A stretch of 8,550 bases of DNA from the NCBI GenBank assembly GCA_964589855.1, contig CAZPVB010000165.1:1-8550 (forward strand), written 5' to 3'. The stretch is from SKVR01 sp964589855 (lineage in GTDB: Bacteria; Bacteroidota; Bacteroidia; Bacteroidales; UBA7960). Positions 1 through 6,655 of this stretch are shown here, piece after piece (positions within the stretch are counted from its first letter, which is position 1; each line of letters starts with the position of its first letter). Below the pieces are notes generated by a model. That model was not told where the DNA came from. It did no database searches and saw only the letters and a program-made list of their open reading frames with translations. A program made the translations under genes and the position numbers.

Positions 1-11
1 GTAATCAGTCA

Positions 12-167
12 TCAGGCTGGAAGGATTAATTTTTGATATCCACGTTGTGCCCACATGAAGTAGAGCTGACCATCTCCATCCATTAAGAAATTCAGGTATA
101 TGACATTAGTATTCTGAGATTCTCTTTGTCGAGGAAATACCATAAATGTGTCGTTCGTTTCATCTGT
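12..167 (-). pseudogene. Possible C-terminal gene remnant abutting the repeat
   Basis: The minus strand is free of stops for 51 codons, from just after a TGA (168-170) inside the repeat to a TGA at 12-14. The predicted peptide is protein-like, including TNDTFMVFPRQ and FLMDGDGQLYFMWAQRGYQ, with a hydrophobic-aromatic pattern and a natural-looking end. Its only internal ATG would leave a very short protein, and the open frame begins almost exactly where homology to the second repeat copy stops (159). I infer the 3' end of an older gene whose 5' part was lost or replaced when the repeat arrived. I do not recognise the family. It could also be a chance open frame. Confidence 0.25.
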
Positions 168-288
168 TCATAATTTGATTAATTCGGTCAAATGGAGCTC
201 GCCAAAACTCCGGTTTTGCATTTTTGTCCATGCTGCGAATTATAATCATCCGCGTGTGGGTCAATAGTATTGTCATGGCTCGGTTCAT
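159..288. repeat. Dispersed direct repeat, copy 1
   Basis: About 130 bp that recurs in the same orientation at 1285-1441. Shared blocks include TTTGATTAATTCGGTCA (174-190), GGAGCTCGCCAAAACTCCGG (194-213), ATCATCCGCGTGTG (245-258) and TGTCATGGCTCGGTTCAT (271-288). Both edges of similarity are sharp. The element has no long open reading frame, and the two copies read differently in every frame, so it is probably non-coding or a decayed mobile unit. Copy 1 lacks an insert of about 25 nt carried by copy 2. Its right edge lies just before the terminator of the lipoprotein gene. The element's type is unknown to me. Confidence 0.8.
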
Positions 289-290
289 TT

Positions 291-332
291 AAAAAAACAA
301 ACTGTATAATGTTAGAACCGTTATACAGTTTG
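291..332 (-). terminator. Rho-independent terminator of the lipoprotein gene
   Basis: A perfect 12-bp inverted repeat, CAAACTGTATAA (298-309) and TTATACAGTTTG (321-332), encloses an 11-nt loop. On the minus strand the stem is followed directly by a run of seven T (297-291), as expected of an intrinsic terminator. It lies about 65 nt beyond the lipoprotein stop. The plus-strand side has an A-run and no T-tract, so it should act only on leftward transcription. Confidence 0.8.
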
Positions 333-396
333 CAAAAAAAATTCGAAAGAAAAAAACAGAGGTGAAAAATTGCAGGTTTAACTTTTGGTGGCTTTA

Positions 397-1053
397 TCAA
401 TTTTCAGAGAAAGTGCAACTTACTTTTGGATTAAATGGAGCATACATCCCATTAGGATTATTTCTCCAGACCCAAACATGGAGTTGATAATGCGGGAAAG
501 GCGGACCTCCTTTAGCATTAACAGGCACAACAACAGGGTCTCCAACTTCGTCAAAGACAACATTACCTTCGTCATCTAAGAGTTCAACAAATAAGATCTC
601 TCTATGGTCGTCAAATTCTACGTTACCCAGCATGGGAAAACCATCATTCATTGCATCCCATGGTTCGGCAGGAACAATGTACTCAACTGCAACCAATCTG
701 TATCTGCCATTTCGGGTGGGTTCATACACCAGCACACCGGGTACTGCGGGATTCACAAAAGGTCCGATCCTGTCCATGTTTACAGCATGATGTCCCATAC
801 CACCATAAACGGGATGTTCGACACAATGGGGGTCTAAATTGTACCCATCCGCAATGGCTGCATTAATGTTATGATATTTGGCCGTTTCTTTTCTAATCTC
901 GGCCAGAATATTATTTTGCTGATTGGGACTGCTTTTTGTTTCAAGGTCCTGTTCGGTCTTCAACAAACTTTCTTTCTCACATCCTGAAATAATCAGTAGT
1001 CCAAAAAGAACCAGCAATGAAAAACCTGTAAGCGTTTTGATTTTAATCTTCAT
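397..1053 (-). CDS. Lipoprotein of an uncharacterised conserved family
   Basis: A 218-residue exported lipoprotein. I chose the ATG at 1053 because it gives a clean type II signal peptide: basic MKIKIK, a hydrophobic stretch, then lipobox IISGC with Cys25 as the lipidated residue. An upstream in-frame ATG at 1119 would add 22 residues before the signal and is unlikely. Mature-protein landmarks are RKETAKYHNINAAIADGYN (54-72), C77, GGMGHHAVN (84-92), VLVYEP (107-112), LVAVEYIVP (120-128), HYQLHVWVWRNNPNGMYAPF (188-207) and C213 near the C-terminus. From memory, widespread proteins annotated only as hypothetical share this pattern (a KYH...A.ADGY start, GMG-H-VN, and a terminal HVW-W...NP.GM..P.NP.VSC). 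The clustered His and paired Cys suggest a metal site or disulfide, but this is inference. It stands alone, with a perfect -7-like TAATTTTG at 1114-1107 (minus) but no clear -33 box, and ends at the terminator at 291-332. Confidence 0.85.
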   Translation of the reverse strand: MKIKIKTLTGFSLLVLFGLLIISGCEKESLLKTEQDLETKSSPNQQNNILAEIRKETAKYHNINAAIADGYNLDPHCVEHPVYGGMGHHAVNMDRIGPFVNPAVPGVLVYEPTRNGRYRLVAVEYIVPAEPWDAMNDGFPMLGNVEFDDHREILFVELLDDEGNVVFDEVGDPVVVPVNAKGGPPFPHYQLHVWVWRNNPNGMYAPFNPKVSCTFSEN

Positions 1054-1284
1054 AATTCTGCGTTTAAATGTATACTTATTTTCGTTAAGCACAAATTTCA
1101 TCATTACAAAATTAAACACCCATACAAAAATGGAACCAGTAAATGTAAAAACTTCCGAATCGTATTCGGTTTAATTAGTATCAGCATGAAAACACTTATT
1201 TTTTGTGTCTTTGATAAGAAATCGTCAAAGACAAAGCTTTCGAAGTTTTTGAATCTAAGGAGTTTACTTTTCGTAAATGACTGA

Positions 1285-1441
1285 TTCATCTGTTTATAAT
1301 TTGATTAATTCGGTCAGATGCCTGCCCCGTTCTTTTCTTACGGGGGAGCTCGCCAAAACTCCGGTTTTGTATTTTTGTCCATGCCACGAAATCTGATCAT
1401 CCGCGTGTGTGTGTCAAAATTTTTGTCATGGCTCGGTTCAT
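1285..1441. repeat. Dispersed direct repeat, copy 2, with hairpin insert
   Basis: Same-orientation partner of 159-288. It matches copy 1 in the blocks GATTAATTCGGTCA, GGAGCTCGCCAAAACTCCGG, ATTTTTGTCCATGC, ATCATCCGCGTGTG and TGTCATGGCTCGGTTCAT. The main difference is an extra segment of about 25 nt near 1321-1345 that contains the hairpin CCCCGT (1325-1330) / ACGGGG (1340-1345) around a pyrimidine-rich loop. Other differences are scattered substitutions and 1-2 nt indels, so the copies are diverged rather than fresh duplicates. No transposase, terminal inverted repeat or target duplication is visible. Confidence 0.8.
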
Positions 1442-1630
1442 ATACCTTCAGGTTTTGCTCACCATCACCTTTCTGTTTTCCTTGAGCACAAATGGGGTGT
1501 AGGCTCCATTGCCTTCGCAATAAATAATGTCAGATACGATGTTTATTTGTATCTACTGACACATAACAATGATGTGGATGAAAGTTTGCAGGCATCCCTT
1601 AAAAATGTTGCCACAGGAAATGCTAACTGA
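1442..1630 (+). pseudogene. Unrecognised C-terminal gene fragment downstream of repeat copy 2
   Basis: Directly after the repeat edge the plus strand reads about 62 codons to a TGA at 1628-1630, including FLEHKWGVGSIAFAINNVRY, DVYLYLLTHNNDVDESLQ and ASLKNVATGNAN. The hydrophobic strand, then THNND, then an amphipathic helix looks like the end of a folded domain. It faintly recalls the C-terminus of class C beta-lactamase-like serine hydrolases, but I cannot claim that. The only possible start (GTG 1409) lies inside the repeat, so an intact gene is unlikely. I read it as a remnant truncated at the repeat boundary. Confidence 0.3.
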
Positions 1631-1678
1631 CATAGAAAAACGCTTCTGAGATCAGAGGTATGCCCTGAGAAGGAGTAG

Positions 1679-1813
1679 TGTACCATATACCAATGCTTAT
1701 CTTACAGGCTCACCCCCTGGATGTTTGAAAACATGTTTGCCTATTCCATAAGATTAGATGAAGAATTATTTGATCTATCCACAAGGAGATTACCAGGCAC
1801 AAGCGGTAATTAA
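1679..1813 (+). pseudogene. Short coding-like fragment of unknown origin
   Basis: Forty-four codons lie between an in-frame TAG (1676-1678) and TAA (1811-1813). They read in part RLTPWMFENMFAYSIRLDEE then LFDLSTRRLPGTSGN, which looks like natural protein. Another frame just upstream also looks coding-like (YALRRSSVPYTNAYLTGSPP), which would fit one frameshifted remnant. There is no start codon or ribosome site. I do not recognise a family, and chance cannot be excluded. Confidence 0.2.
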
Positions 1814-1965
1814 CAGAAATATGAGCGGTTTGCTAAACCAGGCGAATATTTCCGGTTGAACAAAATCCAACCAGCGTCTATGCACTTTGCGAGGCGTTTG
1901 AGTGTTTTTGGGGATGTTTGGGGATAATAATTGAGAAGATGTGTATTAATATAGTTTTGATGGTC

Positions 1966-2004
1966 AAAAAAAAAAAACCGGTCAGTAATTGCTGCCGGTT
2001 TTTT
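1966..2004 (-). terminator. Bidirectional intrinsic terminator after pgk
   Basis: The arms AAAAAACCGG (1972-1981) and CCGGTTTTTT (1995-2004) pair. An inner CAG/CTG extension (1983-1985 with 1992-1994) makes a GC-bearing stem with one bulged T and a 6-nt loop. On the minus strand the stem runs into twelve T (complement of the A-run 1966-1977), about 23 nt beyond the pgk stop. The plus side also ends in six T, so it could stop rightward transcription too. Confidence 0.85.
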
Positions 2005-2027
2005 CCAAAAATCATTAATCAAAAAAA

Positions 2028-3215
2028 TTATTCGTTGATTGCTGCCACACCGGGCAACACTTTGCCTTCCATATACTCAAGCAATGCACCGCCACCGGTA
2101 CTCACATAACTTACCTGTTCGGCCATGCCCAGTTGATTGATTGCTGCAACAGAATCGCCACCGCCTACAAGGGTAAAGGCACCATTTTCAGTTGCTTTTA
2201 CGAGCGCTTCGCCAATGGCCTTGGTTCCTGCAGCAAAATTTTCCATTTCAAAAACGCCCATAGGTCCGTTCCATAAAACGGTTTTTGAGTTTGTGATTAC
2301 TTCCTTGAACTTTTTGATTGATTCAGGACCGATATCCAATCCCATCCATCCTTTTTCAATGCCATTGGAGGGAACAGTTTTTTTATTGGCATCATTATCG
2401 AAAGCATCTGCAACAACAGCATCGTCAGGGAAATGAATTGTAACACCTTTTTCTTTTGCTTTGATGATAATGTCTTTGGCGGTTTCCAGATAATCATCTT
2501 CCACCAAACTGTTACCGATCTCAGCACCTTGTGATTTCAGAAAGGTGAAAGTCATTCCACCACCAATGATCAGGTCGTCGGCTTTATCCAGCAGGTTTAG
2601 GATGATATCAATTTTGGAAGAAACCTTTGCTCCACCAATGATGGCGGTATATGGTTTTTTGGTATCGTTGAGTACTTTATCGATACTGCTTAATTCGCGT
2701 TCCATCAGGTATCCAAACATTTTATCTTTGGCAAATTTGGCTACGATGGTTGTGGAAGCATGAGCACGGTGTGCGGTTCCAAATGCATCATTTACATATA
2801 CATCTGCCAGGCTTGCCAGTTTTTTGGAAAATTCCTCGTCTCCCTTGGTTTCTTCTTTGTAGAACCTGAGATTCTCGAGCAACAAAACCTCTCCGGGTTT
2901 AAGTTCTGATGATAGTTTTCTGGCGCTTTCACCAATACAATCGTCAGCAAATTTTACAGAGGTTCCCAGCAATTCTGCCAGATGATTAACCAGGTGACGC
3001 AGAGAAAATTTATCTTCAGGACCTTCTTTCGGACGTCCCAGGTGCGACATTAAAATGACACTGCCGCCATCATCCAATATTTTTTTAATGGTAGGTACCG
3101 CCTTACGCATGCGTGTATCATCCGTAATTTCAAAATCCTTGTTCAGCGGAACGTTAAAATCTACTCTAATTATGGCACGTTTGCCTTCAAAATTTAATCC
3201 ATCAATGGTTTTCAT
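2028..3215 (-). CDS. pgk: Phosphoglycerate kinase
   Basis: A full-length 395-residue cytoplasmic enzyme that interconverts 1,3-bisphosphoglycerate plus ADP and 3-phosphoglycerate plus ATP in glycolysis and gluconeogenesis. The N-terminal, phosphoglycerate-binding half shows RVDFNVP (17-23), SHLGRP (57-62), LLLENLRFYKEE (111-122) and YVNDAFGTAHRAHAST (140-155). The C-terminal nucleotide-binding half shows GGAKVSSKI (194-202), GWMGLDIGPES (289-299), WNGPMGVFE (315-323), GGGDSVAAI (351-359) and STGGGALLE (372-380). Length and motif order are normal for bacterial Pgk, with nothing missing. The ATG at 3215 is preceded on its strand by a purine-rich AAAAAAAGGAAAAG that may help initiation. It is not linked to other glycolytic genes here. 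Transcription probably starts in the 202-bp gap behind the ClC gene and ends at the hairpin at 1966-2004. Confidence 0.98.
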   Translation of the reverse strand: MKTIDGLNFEGKRAIIRVDFNVPLNKDFEITDDTRMRKAVPTIKKILDDGGSVILMSHLGRPKEGPEDKFSLRHLVNHLAELLGTSVKFADDCIGESARKLSSELKPGEVLLLENLRFYKEETKGDEEFSKKLASLADVYVNDAFGTAHRAHASTTIVAKFAKDKMFGYLMERELSSIDKVLNDTKKPYTAIIGGAKVSSKIDIILNLLDKADDLIIGGGMTFTFLKSQGAEIGNSLVEDDYLETAKDIIIKAKEKGVTIHFPDDAVVADAFDNDANKKTVPSNGIEKGWMGLDIGPESIKKFKEVITNSKTVLWNGPMGVFEMENFAAGTKAIGEALVKATENGAFTLVGGGDSVAAINQLGMAEQVSYVSTGGGALLEYMEGKVLPGVAAINE

Positions 3216-3326
3216 CTTTTCCTTTTTTTCGGTTCATAAATAGGTTACTTATCTGTTTTTTGTAGAAATTGTAAAGAATGAATAGTTATTCCTTATTTGT
3301 AATGAAATGTTTGTTTTATAAAAATG

Positions 3327-3334
3327 CAAATTTA
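3327..3334 (-). promoter_or_regulatory. Candidate -7 box for pgk
   Basis: On the minus strand this reads TAAATTTG, an exact match to the Bacteroidota TAnnTTTG -7 element. It would give a leader of about 105 nt before the pgk ATG. No good TTTG-type -33 box lies 19-21 nt upstream, so the call rests on the -7 element alone. Such 8-mers arise by chance in AT-rich gaps. Confidence 0.3.
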
Positions 3335-3417
3335 CCGTAATGATTTGTTTTTCAGAAATAGTTTGTGAAAGTTTATGTAAAATACAGTATGGCAAAAATC
3401 ACCGTAGATACGATTTT

Positions 3418-5223
3418 TTATTCCTCAGAAAATTCGAGCAACATTTTACGGTAAACATTAAAAACATTTGACCGCGATACAAACCCCCTGTACTTTCCAT
3501 TTTCAACTACAGCCAAGTTCCAAAGACCTGATTTACGGAATTTCTTCATCACAACTTCCATACTGTCAGTAGATTCTACTTTCTGCGTAGGAATAATCAT
3601 CAAATCCCGCACATTCAGTTCATTATATTTGGATGTTTCGAACATAATCTCTCTGATCTCGTCCATAGGAACAACCCCCAAAAAATTCTGGTCTTTATCA
3701 ATCACAGGAAAAATATTACGATTGGATTGGGCTATGAGTTTTACCAATTCGCCAAGTGTTTGATCAGGGTAAACAGTTTTAAAATTTATTTCCAGCACAT
3801 TTTGAAGACTCAACAGGGTAAGCACTGCCTGGTCTTTATGATGTGTAATCAGATGCCCTTTGGCTGCCAGATTTTTGGTATACAAAGAATGAGGTTCGAA
3901 ATACCTTACGGTAAGAAATGAAATAGAAGAGGTAATGATAAGCGGTACAAACAGGGCATAACCTCCTGTAATTTCGGCAATAAGGAATATTGCCGTGAGT
4001 GGCGCATGTATCACACCTGCTATAAGTCCTGCCATTCCCACGAGGGCAAAATTATGCTCCGACAGTCGGATCCAGTTCAATGAGTTGATCAACCGGGCAA
4101 AAACAAAACCGGTAATACCCCCCATAAAAAGACTGGGGGCAAATACACCTCCAATACCACCCATTCCTGTAGTTAATGAGGTTGCTACTGCCTTAAACAA
4201 GAGTACAAGTACTAAAAAACCTACGAACAGATAACCGGAATCATCAACAAAATATCCCCAGATGGTATTTTTTAATAAGTTTTCGGGCTGTCCAGATAGC
4301 ATCGATCTCATGGTAATGTAACCTTCTCCAAATAGTGGTGGGAAAAGATAAATGATCAAACCCAGGATCAATCCACCGTACAAAACACGTTTGTAAGGAT
4401 GTTCAATTTTCTGAATACGGGTCTCAACAGTTGAATTGATGCGGGTGAAATAAAGCGATACGGCACCTGCAACAACACCCAGCAAAATATAGAAAGGAAA
4501 ATGGGCAAAAGTGAAAGGATCTTTGATGGAAAAATAAAACTCTACCTGTTCGCCCAAAAGCAGTGAAGAAAAAAGTGTAGCAGTTACAGCAGCAATTAAA
4601 AGGGGTATGATTGAAGCGGTGGTAAGATCGAGCATCAAAACCTCCAGCGCGAAGATCAGTCCTGCAATGGGAGCCTTAAAAATTGCGGCTATGGCAGCGG
4701 CGGCACCACATCCCAGCAGCAAGGTGGTGCGCCGGAAACCCATTTTGGTTTTGCGCGCCACATTGCTTCCAATGGCAGATCCTGTAGCCACAATGGGTGC
4801 CTCCATACCCACAGAACCGCCAAAACCAGCAGTCATAGTAACAGCCACCATCGACGACCACATATTGTGTAATTTCATCACTCCCTTGTTTCGCGATATA
4901 GCATACAATATACGCGACACACCGTGCCCGATGTCATCTTTTACAAAAGTACGGATATAAAAAACGGTGGCAGCAATACCAATGATTGGAAATATAAAAA
5001 TCAAAACATTTCTCGCAGGGTTAATCTCTTTTACCCATGCTTCAACATAGTGAACGGAGTTTTTCAAAACAACCGCCGCCAGGGCAGCCAATAAACCAAT
5101 GATTACGCTCAGAAAAAGAAGAAAATGCTTGTCGTCGATGAACTTGCTTCGCCATAGCAGAAATTTGTCTATCAGATCATCCAGAGAAATATGCTGACGA
5201 ATAGTGTTGAAAAATTTTTTCAT
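3418..5223 (-). CDS. ClC-family chloride channel/transporter with CBS domains
   Basis: A 601-residue inner-membrane protein of the voltage-gated chloride channel family, followed by a cytoplasmic regulatory tail. Selectivity-filter motifs are in order: GHGVS (99-103, replacing the GSGIP of E. coli ClcA), GSVGMEAP (136-143) with gating glutamate E141, KAPIAGLIFALEV (183-195), GGIGGVFAPSLFMGG (355-369), and a tyrosine in SLYTKNL (Y448) matching the filter tyrosine Y445 of E. coli ClcA. Residues of about 480-530 and 540-595 form two CBS-type repeats (FPVIDKDQNFLGVVPMDEI; LWNLAVVENGKYRGFVSRSN), which in relatives bind adenine nucleotides. At the internal proton-glutamate position (E203 in E. coli ClcA) this protein has V195, as in channel-type members, so Cl-/H+ exchange is uncertain. 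The family helps with chloride or anion balance and acid stress. The start is the only suitable ATG before the first membrane segment. It is divergent from the WYL regulator and 202 bp ahead of pgk. Confidence 0.95.
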   Translation of the reverse strand: MKKFFNTIRQHISLDDLIDKFLLWRSKFIDDKHFLLFLSVIIGLLAALAAVVLKNSVHYVEAWVKEINPARNVLIFIFPIIGIAATVFYIRTFVKDDIGHGVSRILYAISRNKGVMKLHNMWSSMVAVTMTAGFGGSVGMEAPIVATGSAIGSNVARKTKMGFRRTTLLLGCGAAAAIAAIFKAPIAGLIFALEVLMLDLTTASIIPLLIAAVTATLFSSLLLGEQVEFYFSIKDPFTFAHFPFYILLGVVAGAVSLYFTRINSTVETRIQKIEHPYKRVLYGGLILGLIIYLFPPLFGEGYITMRSMLSGQPENLLKNTIWGYFVDDSGYLFVGFLVLVLLFKAVATSLTTGMGGIGGVFAPSLFMGGITGFVFARLINSLNWIRLSEHNFALVGMAGLIAGVIHAPLTAIFLIAEITGGYALFVPLIITSSISFLTVRYFEPHSLYTKNLAAKGHLITHHKDQAVLTLLSLQNVLEINFKTVYPDQTLGELVKLIAQSNRNIFPVIDKDQNFLGVVPMDEIREIMFETSKYNELNVRDLMIIPTQKVESTDSMEVVMKKFRKSGLWNLAVVENGKYRGFVSRSNVFNVYRKMLLEFSEE

Positions 5224-5568
5224 TGGTTTGTAACCATACGGATTATCTATTTATACAAATTGATTCGAAGGGTCAAAATTAGCATTTTTTCAACGAAAAT
5301 CATTCATAATTAATCAAATCAATAAAGTTTGAATACTTAAATCCAGCAAAAAAGTTTGTATCTGCGAGAAGCAAAAAAAGATCAAATACATGTTGAATCA
5401 TCTTTAAAATATCTAAAACAACCCAACATTTTTCATTTTTCTTGTTTATAACAGAAACTATACATATTTTTATAGAACATTTAGTTTTGTGGGTTAACTT
5501 TGTAGAACATTCAAAACTTCTGGCTAATAGACAAAAGAAAAAGGAAAATTAAAAAACAAGAGCAGGCA
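5224..5568. other. Divergent intergenic region between ClC gene and WYL regulator
   Basis: A 345-bp AT-rich gap with no gene. On the ClC side, TAATTTTG on the minus strand (5281-5274) matches the -7 consensus, but no proper -33 partner is seen. On the regulator side there is a -7 match at 5495-5502 with a flanking direct repeat. I saw no riboswitch-like structure ahead of the ClC gene. Confidence 0.5.
5473..5511 (+). promoter_or_regulatory. Regulator promoter -7 box flanked by a direct repeat
   Basis: TAACTTTG at 5495-5502 is an exact TAnnTTTG -7 box about 65 nt before the WYL regulator start. Two identical 9-mers, TAGAACATT, lie at 5473-5481 and 5503-5511, 30 bp apart start to start. That is close to three helical turns, and they bracket the -7 box. 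No TTTG is present at -33, which is consistent with regulator-dependent transcription. An autoregulatory operator is inferred, not shown. Confidence 0.4.
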
Positions 5569-6477
5569 ATGGAGGAATTAAAAAAAATTTACCGCATATT
5601 TCAAATCATTTCCAGACTCAGAACCCCAATCGGAACTACGAAAAGTTCGTTGGCGGAGGCATTTGACGTAAACATCAGAACAATAGACAGATATTTTAAA
5701 CTTTTGAGAGACCTGGGTTTTACGCTTGAAAAAAACAAAAACAGATTCAAAATTCCTGATCAGGGCAAAAAAAACATGAACGCGGAAGACCTCATCGTTT
5801 TCAACCTGGAAGAGGCAGATATTATCAAGCAATCACTCCTCAATTATAAAATTAAAGACCCCTTGCAAAAAAGTTTGCTTACGAAACTTTATGCCTTAAC
5901 CGATCTGGAAGAATTGTCTGATACTCTTTACAACCATAGCGTTTCCAAAAACATAAATAATCTGCGCCACTGCATGAAATACAAAAAGCAGGCTATATTG
6001 GTTGACTATCAATCGGTAAACAGCCAAAAGACCTGCAACAGAATTGTTGAACCCTTAAAATTTTACAACTATTTCACCTACCTGCATGCTTTTGAAATAG
6101 AAAGCCAACAGGTGAAACAATACAAGACCGAAAGAATCACAGAGGTAATACAGACAAATAACGACTGGAAACATGAAGAAAAACACGACATAACGAATAT
6201 TGATGTTTTTGGTATGAGCGGAAAAAGACCTTTGAATGTAAAATTATATTTAAGTCCAAGGGCTTCAAAATTGATCAAAGAAGAATTTCCTGATTCCATT
6301 CATTTCATCAAAACAGACAATGGAATTACCTATTTTGATGGATTCGTATACGATTTTGCCGGTATAGCCAGATTTATTATGGGTTTGATTGACGAAACCG
6401 ATGTGATCCATCCACCAGAACTGAAAAAATTCGTACACGCAAAGATGAAAAGGTTTCTGGATTTTTATAACTCCTGA
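5569..6477 (+). CDS. YafY-type HTH/WYL-domain transcriptional regulator
   Basis: A 302-residue cytoplasmic DNA-binding protein. Residues 1-60 form a DeoR/HTH_11-like winged helix with the typical SSLAEAFDVNIRTIDRYFKL recognition region (26-45) followed by LRDLGF. Residues of about 137-195 are the WYL ligand-sensing domain (ILVDYQS, RIVEPLKFYNYFTYLHAF, KTERI), with FTYLHAF (169-175) in place of the usual W-Y-L core. Residues of about 220-300 are the WCX C-terminal extension (KLYLSPRASKLIKEEFP, ending PPELKKFVHAKMKRFLDFY). Length and layout are those of full-length YafY-family regulators, whose WYL domains are thought to bind nucleotides or other ligands. It is divergent from the ClC gene and 178 bp before the Trp-rich membrane protein. 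Its target is unknown, with autoregulation the likeliest local role. The ATG is preceded by A-rich sequence containing AAAAGGAAAA about 25 nt upstream. Confidence 0.93.
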   Translation: MEELKKIYRIFQIISRLRTPIGTTKSSLAEAFDVNIRTIDRYFKLLRDLGFTLEKNKNRFKIPDQGKKNMNAEDLIVFNLEEADIIKQSLLNYKIKDPLQKSLLTKLYALTDLEELSDTLYNHSVSKNINNLRHCMKYKKQAILVDYQSVNSQKTCNRIVEPLKFYNYFTYLHAFEIESQQVKQYKTERITEVIQTNNDWKHEEKHDITNIDVFGMSGKRPLNVKLYLSPRASKLIKEEFPDSIHFIKTDNGITYFDGFVYDFAGIARFIMGLIDETDVIHPPELKKFVHAKMKRFLDFYNS

Positions 6478-6564
6478 CCTTAGGTTCATATTTTTAACTT
6501 CTGATAAAAAGAATATAGTGTTACCGGGTTTTAAATCTGCAAAAAAATCGCCAGAAAACAGCAA

Positions 6565-6597
6565 TTTGCCTGCTGCGTTTGATAGCTGATTACTTTG
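6565..6597 (+). promoter_or_regulatory. Candidate promoter of the Trp-rich membrane protein
   Basis: TTTG (6565-6568) is followed after 21 nt by TTACTTTG (6590-6597), one mismatch from TAnnTTTG. This spacing fits the Bacteroidota -33/-7 pattern and predicts a start near 6604 and a leader of about 50 nt. It suggests the gene is transcribed apart from the WYL regulator. Confidence 0.4.
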
Positions 6598-6655
6598 ATA
6601 AAAAGTCCTTTGTTTAGAAGAATTTTCTTTTTCCATATTCATAAAATTCATAGCA

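Larger units (their letters stand above)
1120..2027. other. Gene-poor stretch: repeat copy, relic fragments, hairpins
   Basis: No intact gene is supported here. The stretch contains a short palindrome, CCGAAT-CGT-ATTCGG (1155-1169), upstream of the lipoprotein gene. A 9-bp inverted repeat, TGTCTTTGA (1206-1214) and TCAAAGACA (1225-1233), has no T-tract on either strand. Next come repeat copy 2 (1285-1441), coding-like fragments (1442-1813), and a low-information segment leading to the pgk terminator (1966-2004). Open frames of 60-70 codons exist on both strands but lack recognisable features. Confidence 0.6.

Noticed and set aside
159..1441. Composite transposon or CRISPR-like arrangement
   Set aside because: There are only two diverged copies about 1 kb apart, no transposase or cas gene, no terminal inverted repeats and no visible target duplication.
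1338..1520. Peptide with PEFWRAP on the minus strand of repeat copy 2, resembling the FWRAPTDND motif of beta-galactosidase
   Set aside because: The resemblance is a few residues long and is followed by a stop in copy 2. The two copies do not share a longer reading frame, so it is probably chance.
1810..2022. A 70-codon minus-strand open frame near the pgk terminator
   Set aside because: Its 5' part overlaps the terminator hairpin and A-run; there is no ribosome site or recognisable motif.
3394..3418. AAAAATC / GATTTTT inverted repeat at the end of the ClC gene as a terminator
   Set aside because: It overlaps the stop codon, is almost all A/T in the stem, and no T-tract follows the stem; too weak to call.
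4607..4960. A 117-codon plus-strand open frame inside the ClC gene
   Set aside because: It is fully antisense to the ClC filter region, with a low-complexity Ala/Pro/Thr-rich translation typical of a shadow frame.
5306..5320. AATTAATCAA as an inverted fragment of the dispersed repeat
   Set aside because: Only 10-12 AT-rich bases match, which is expected by chance here.
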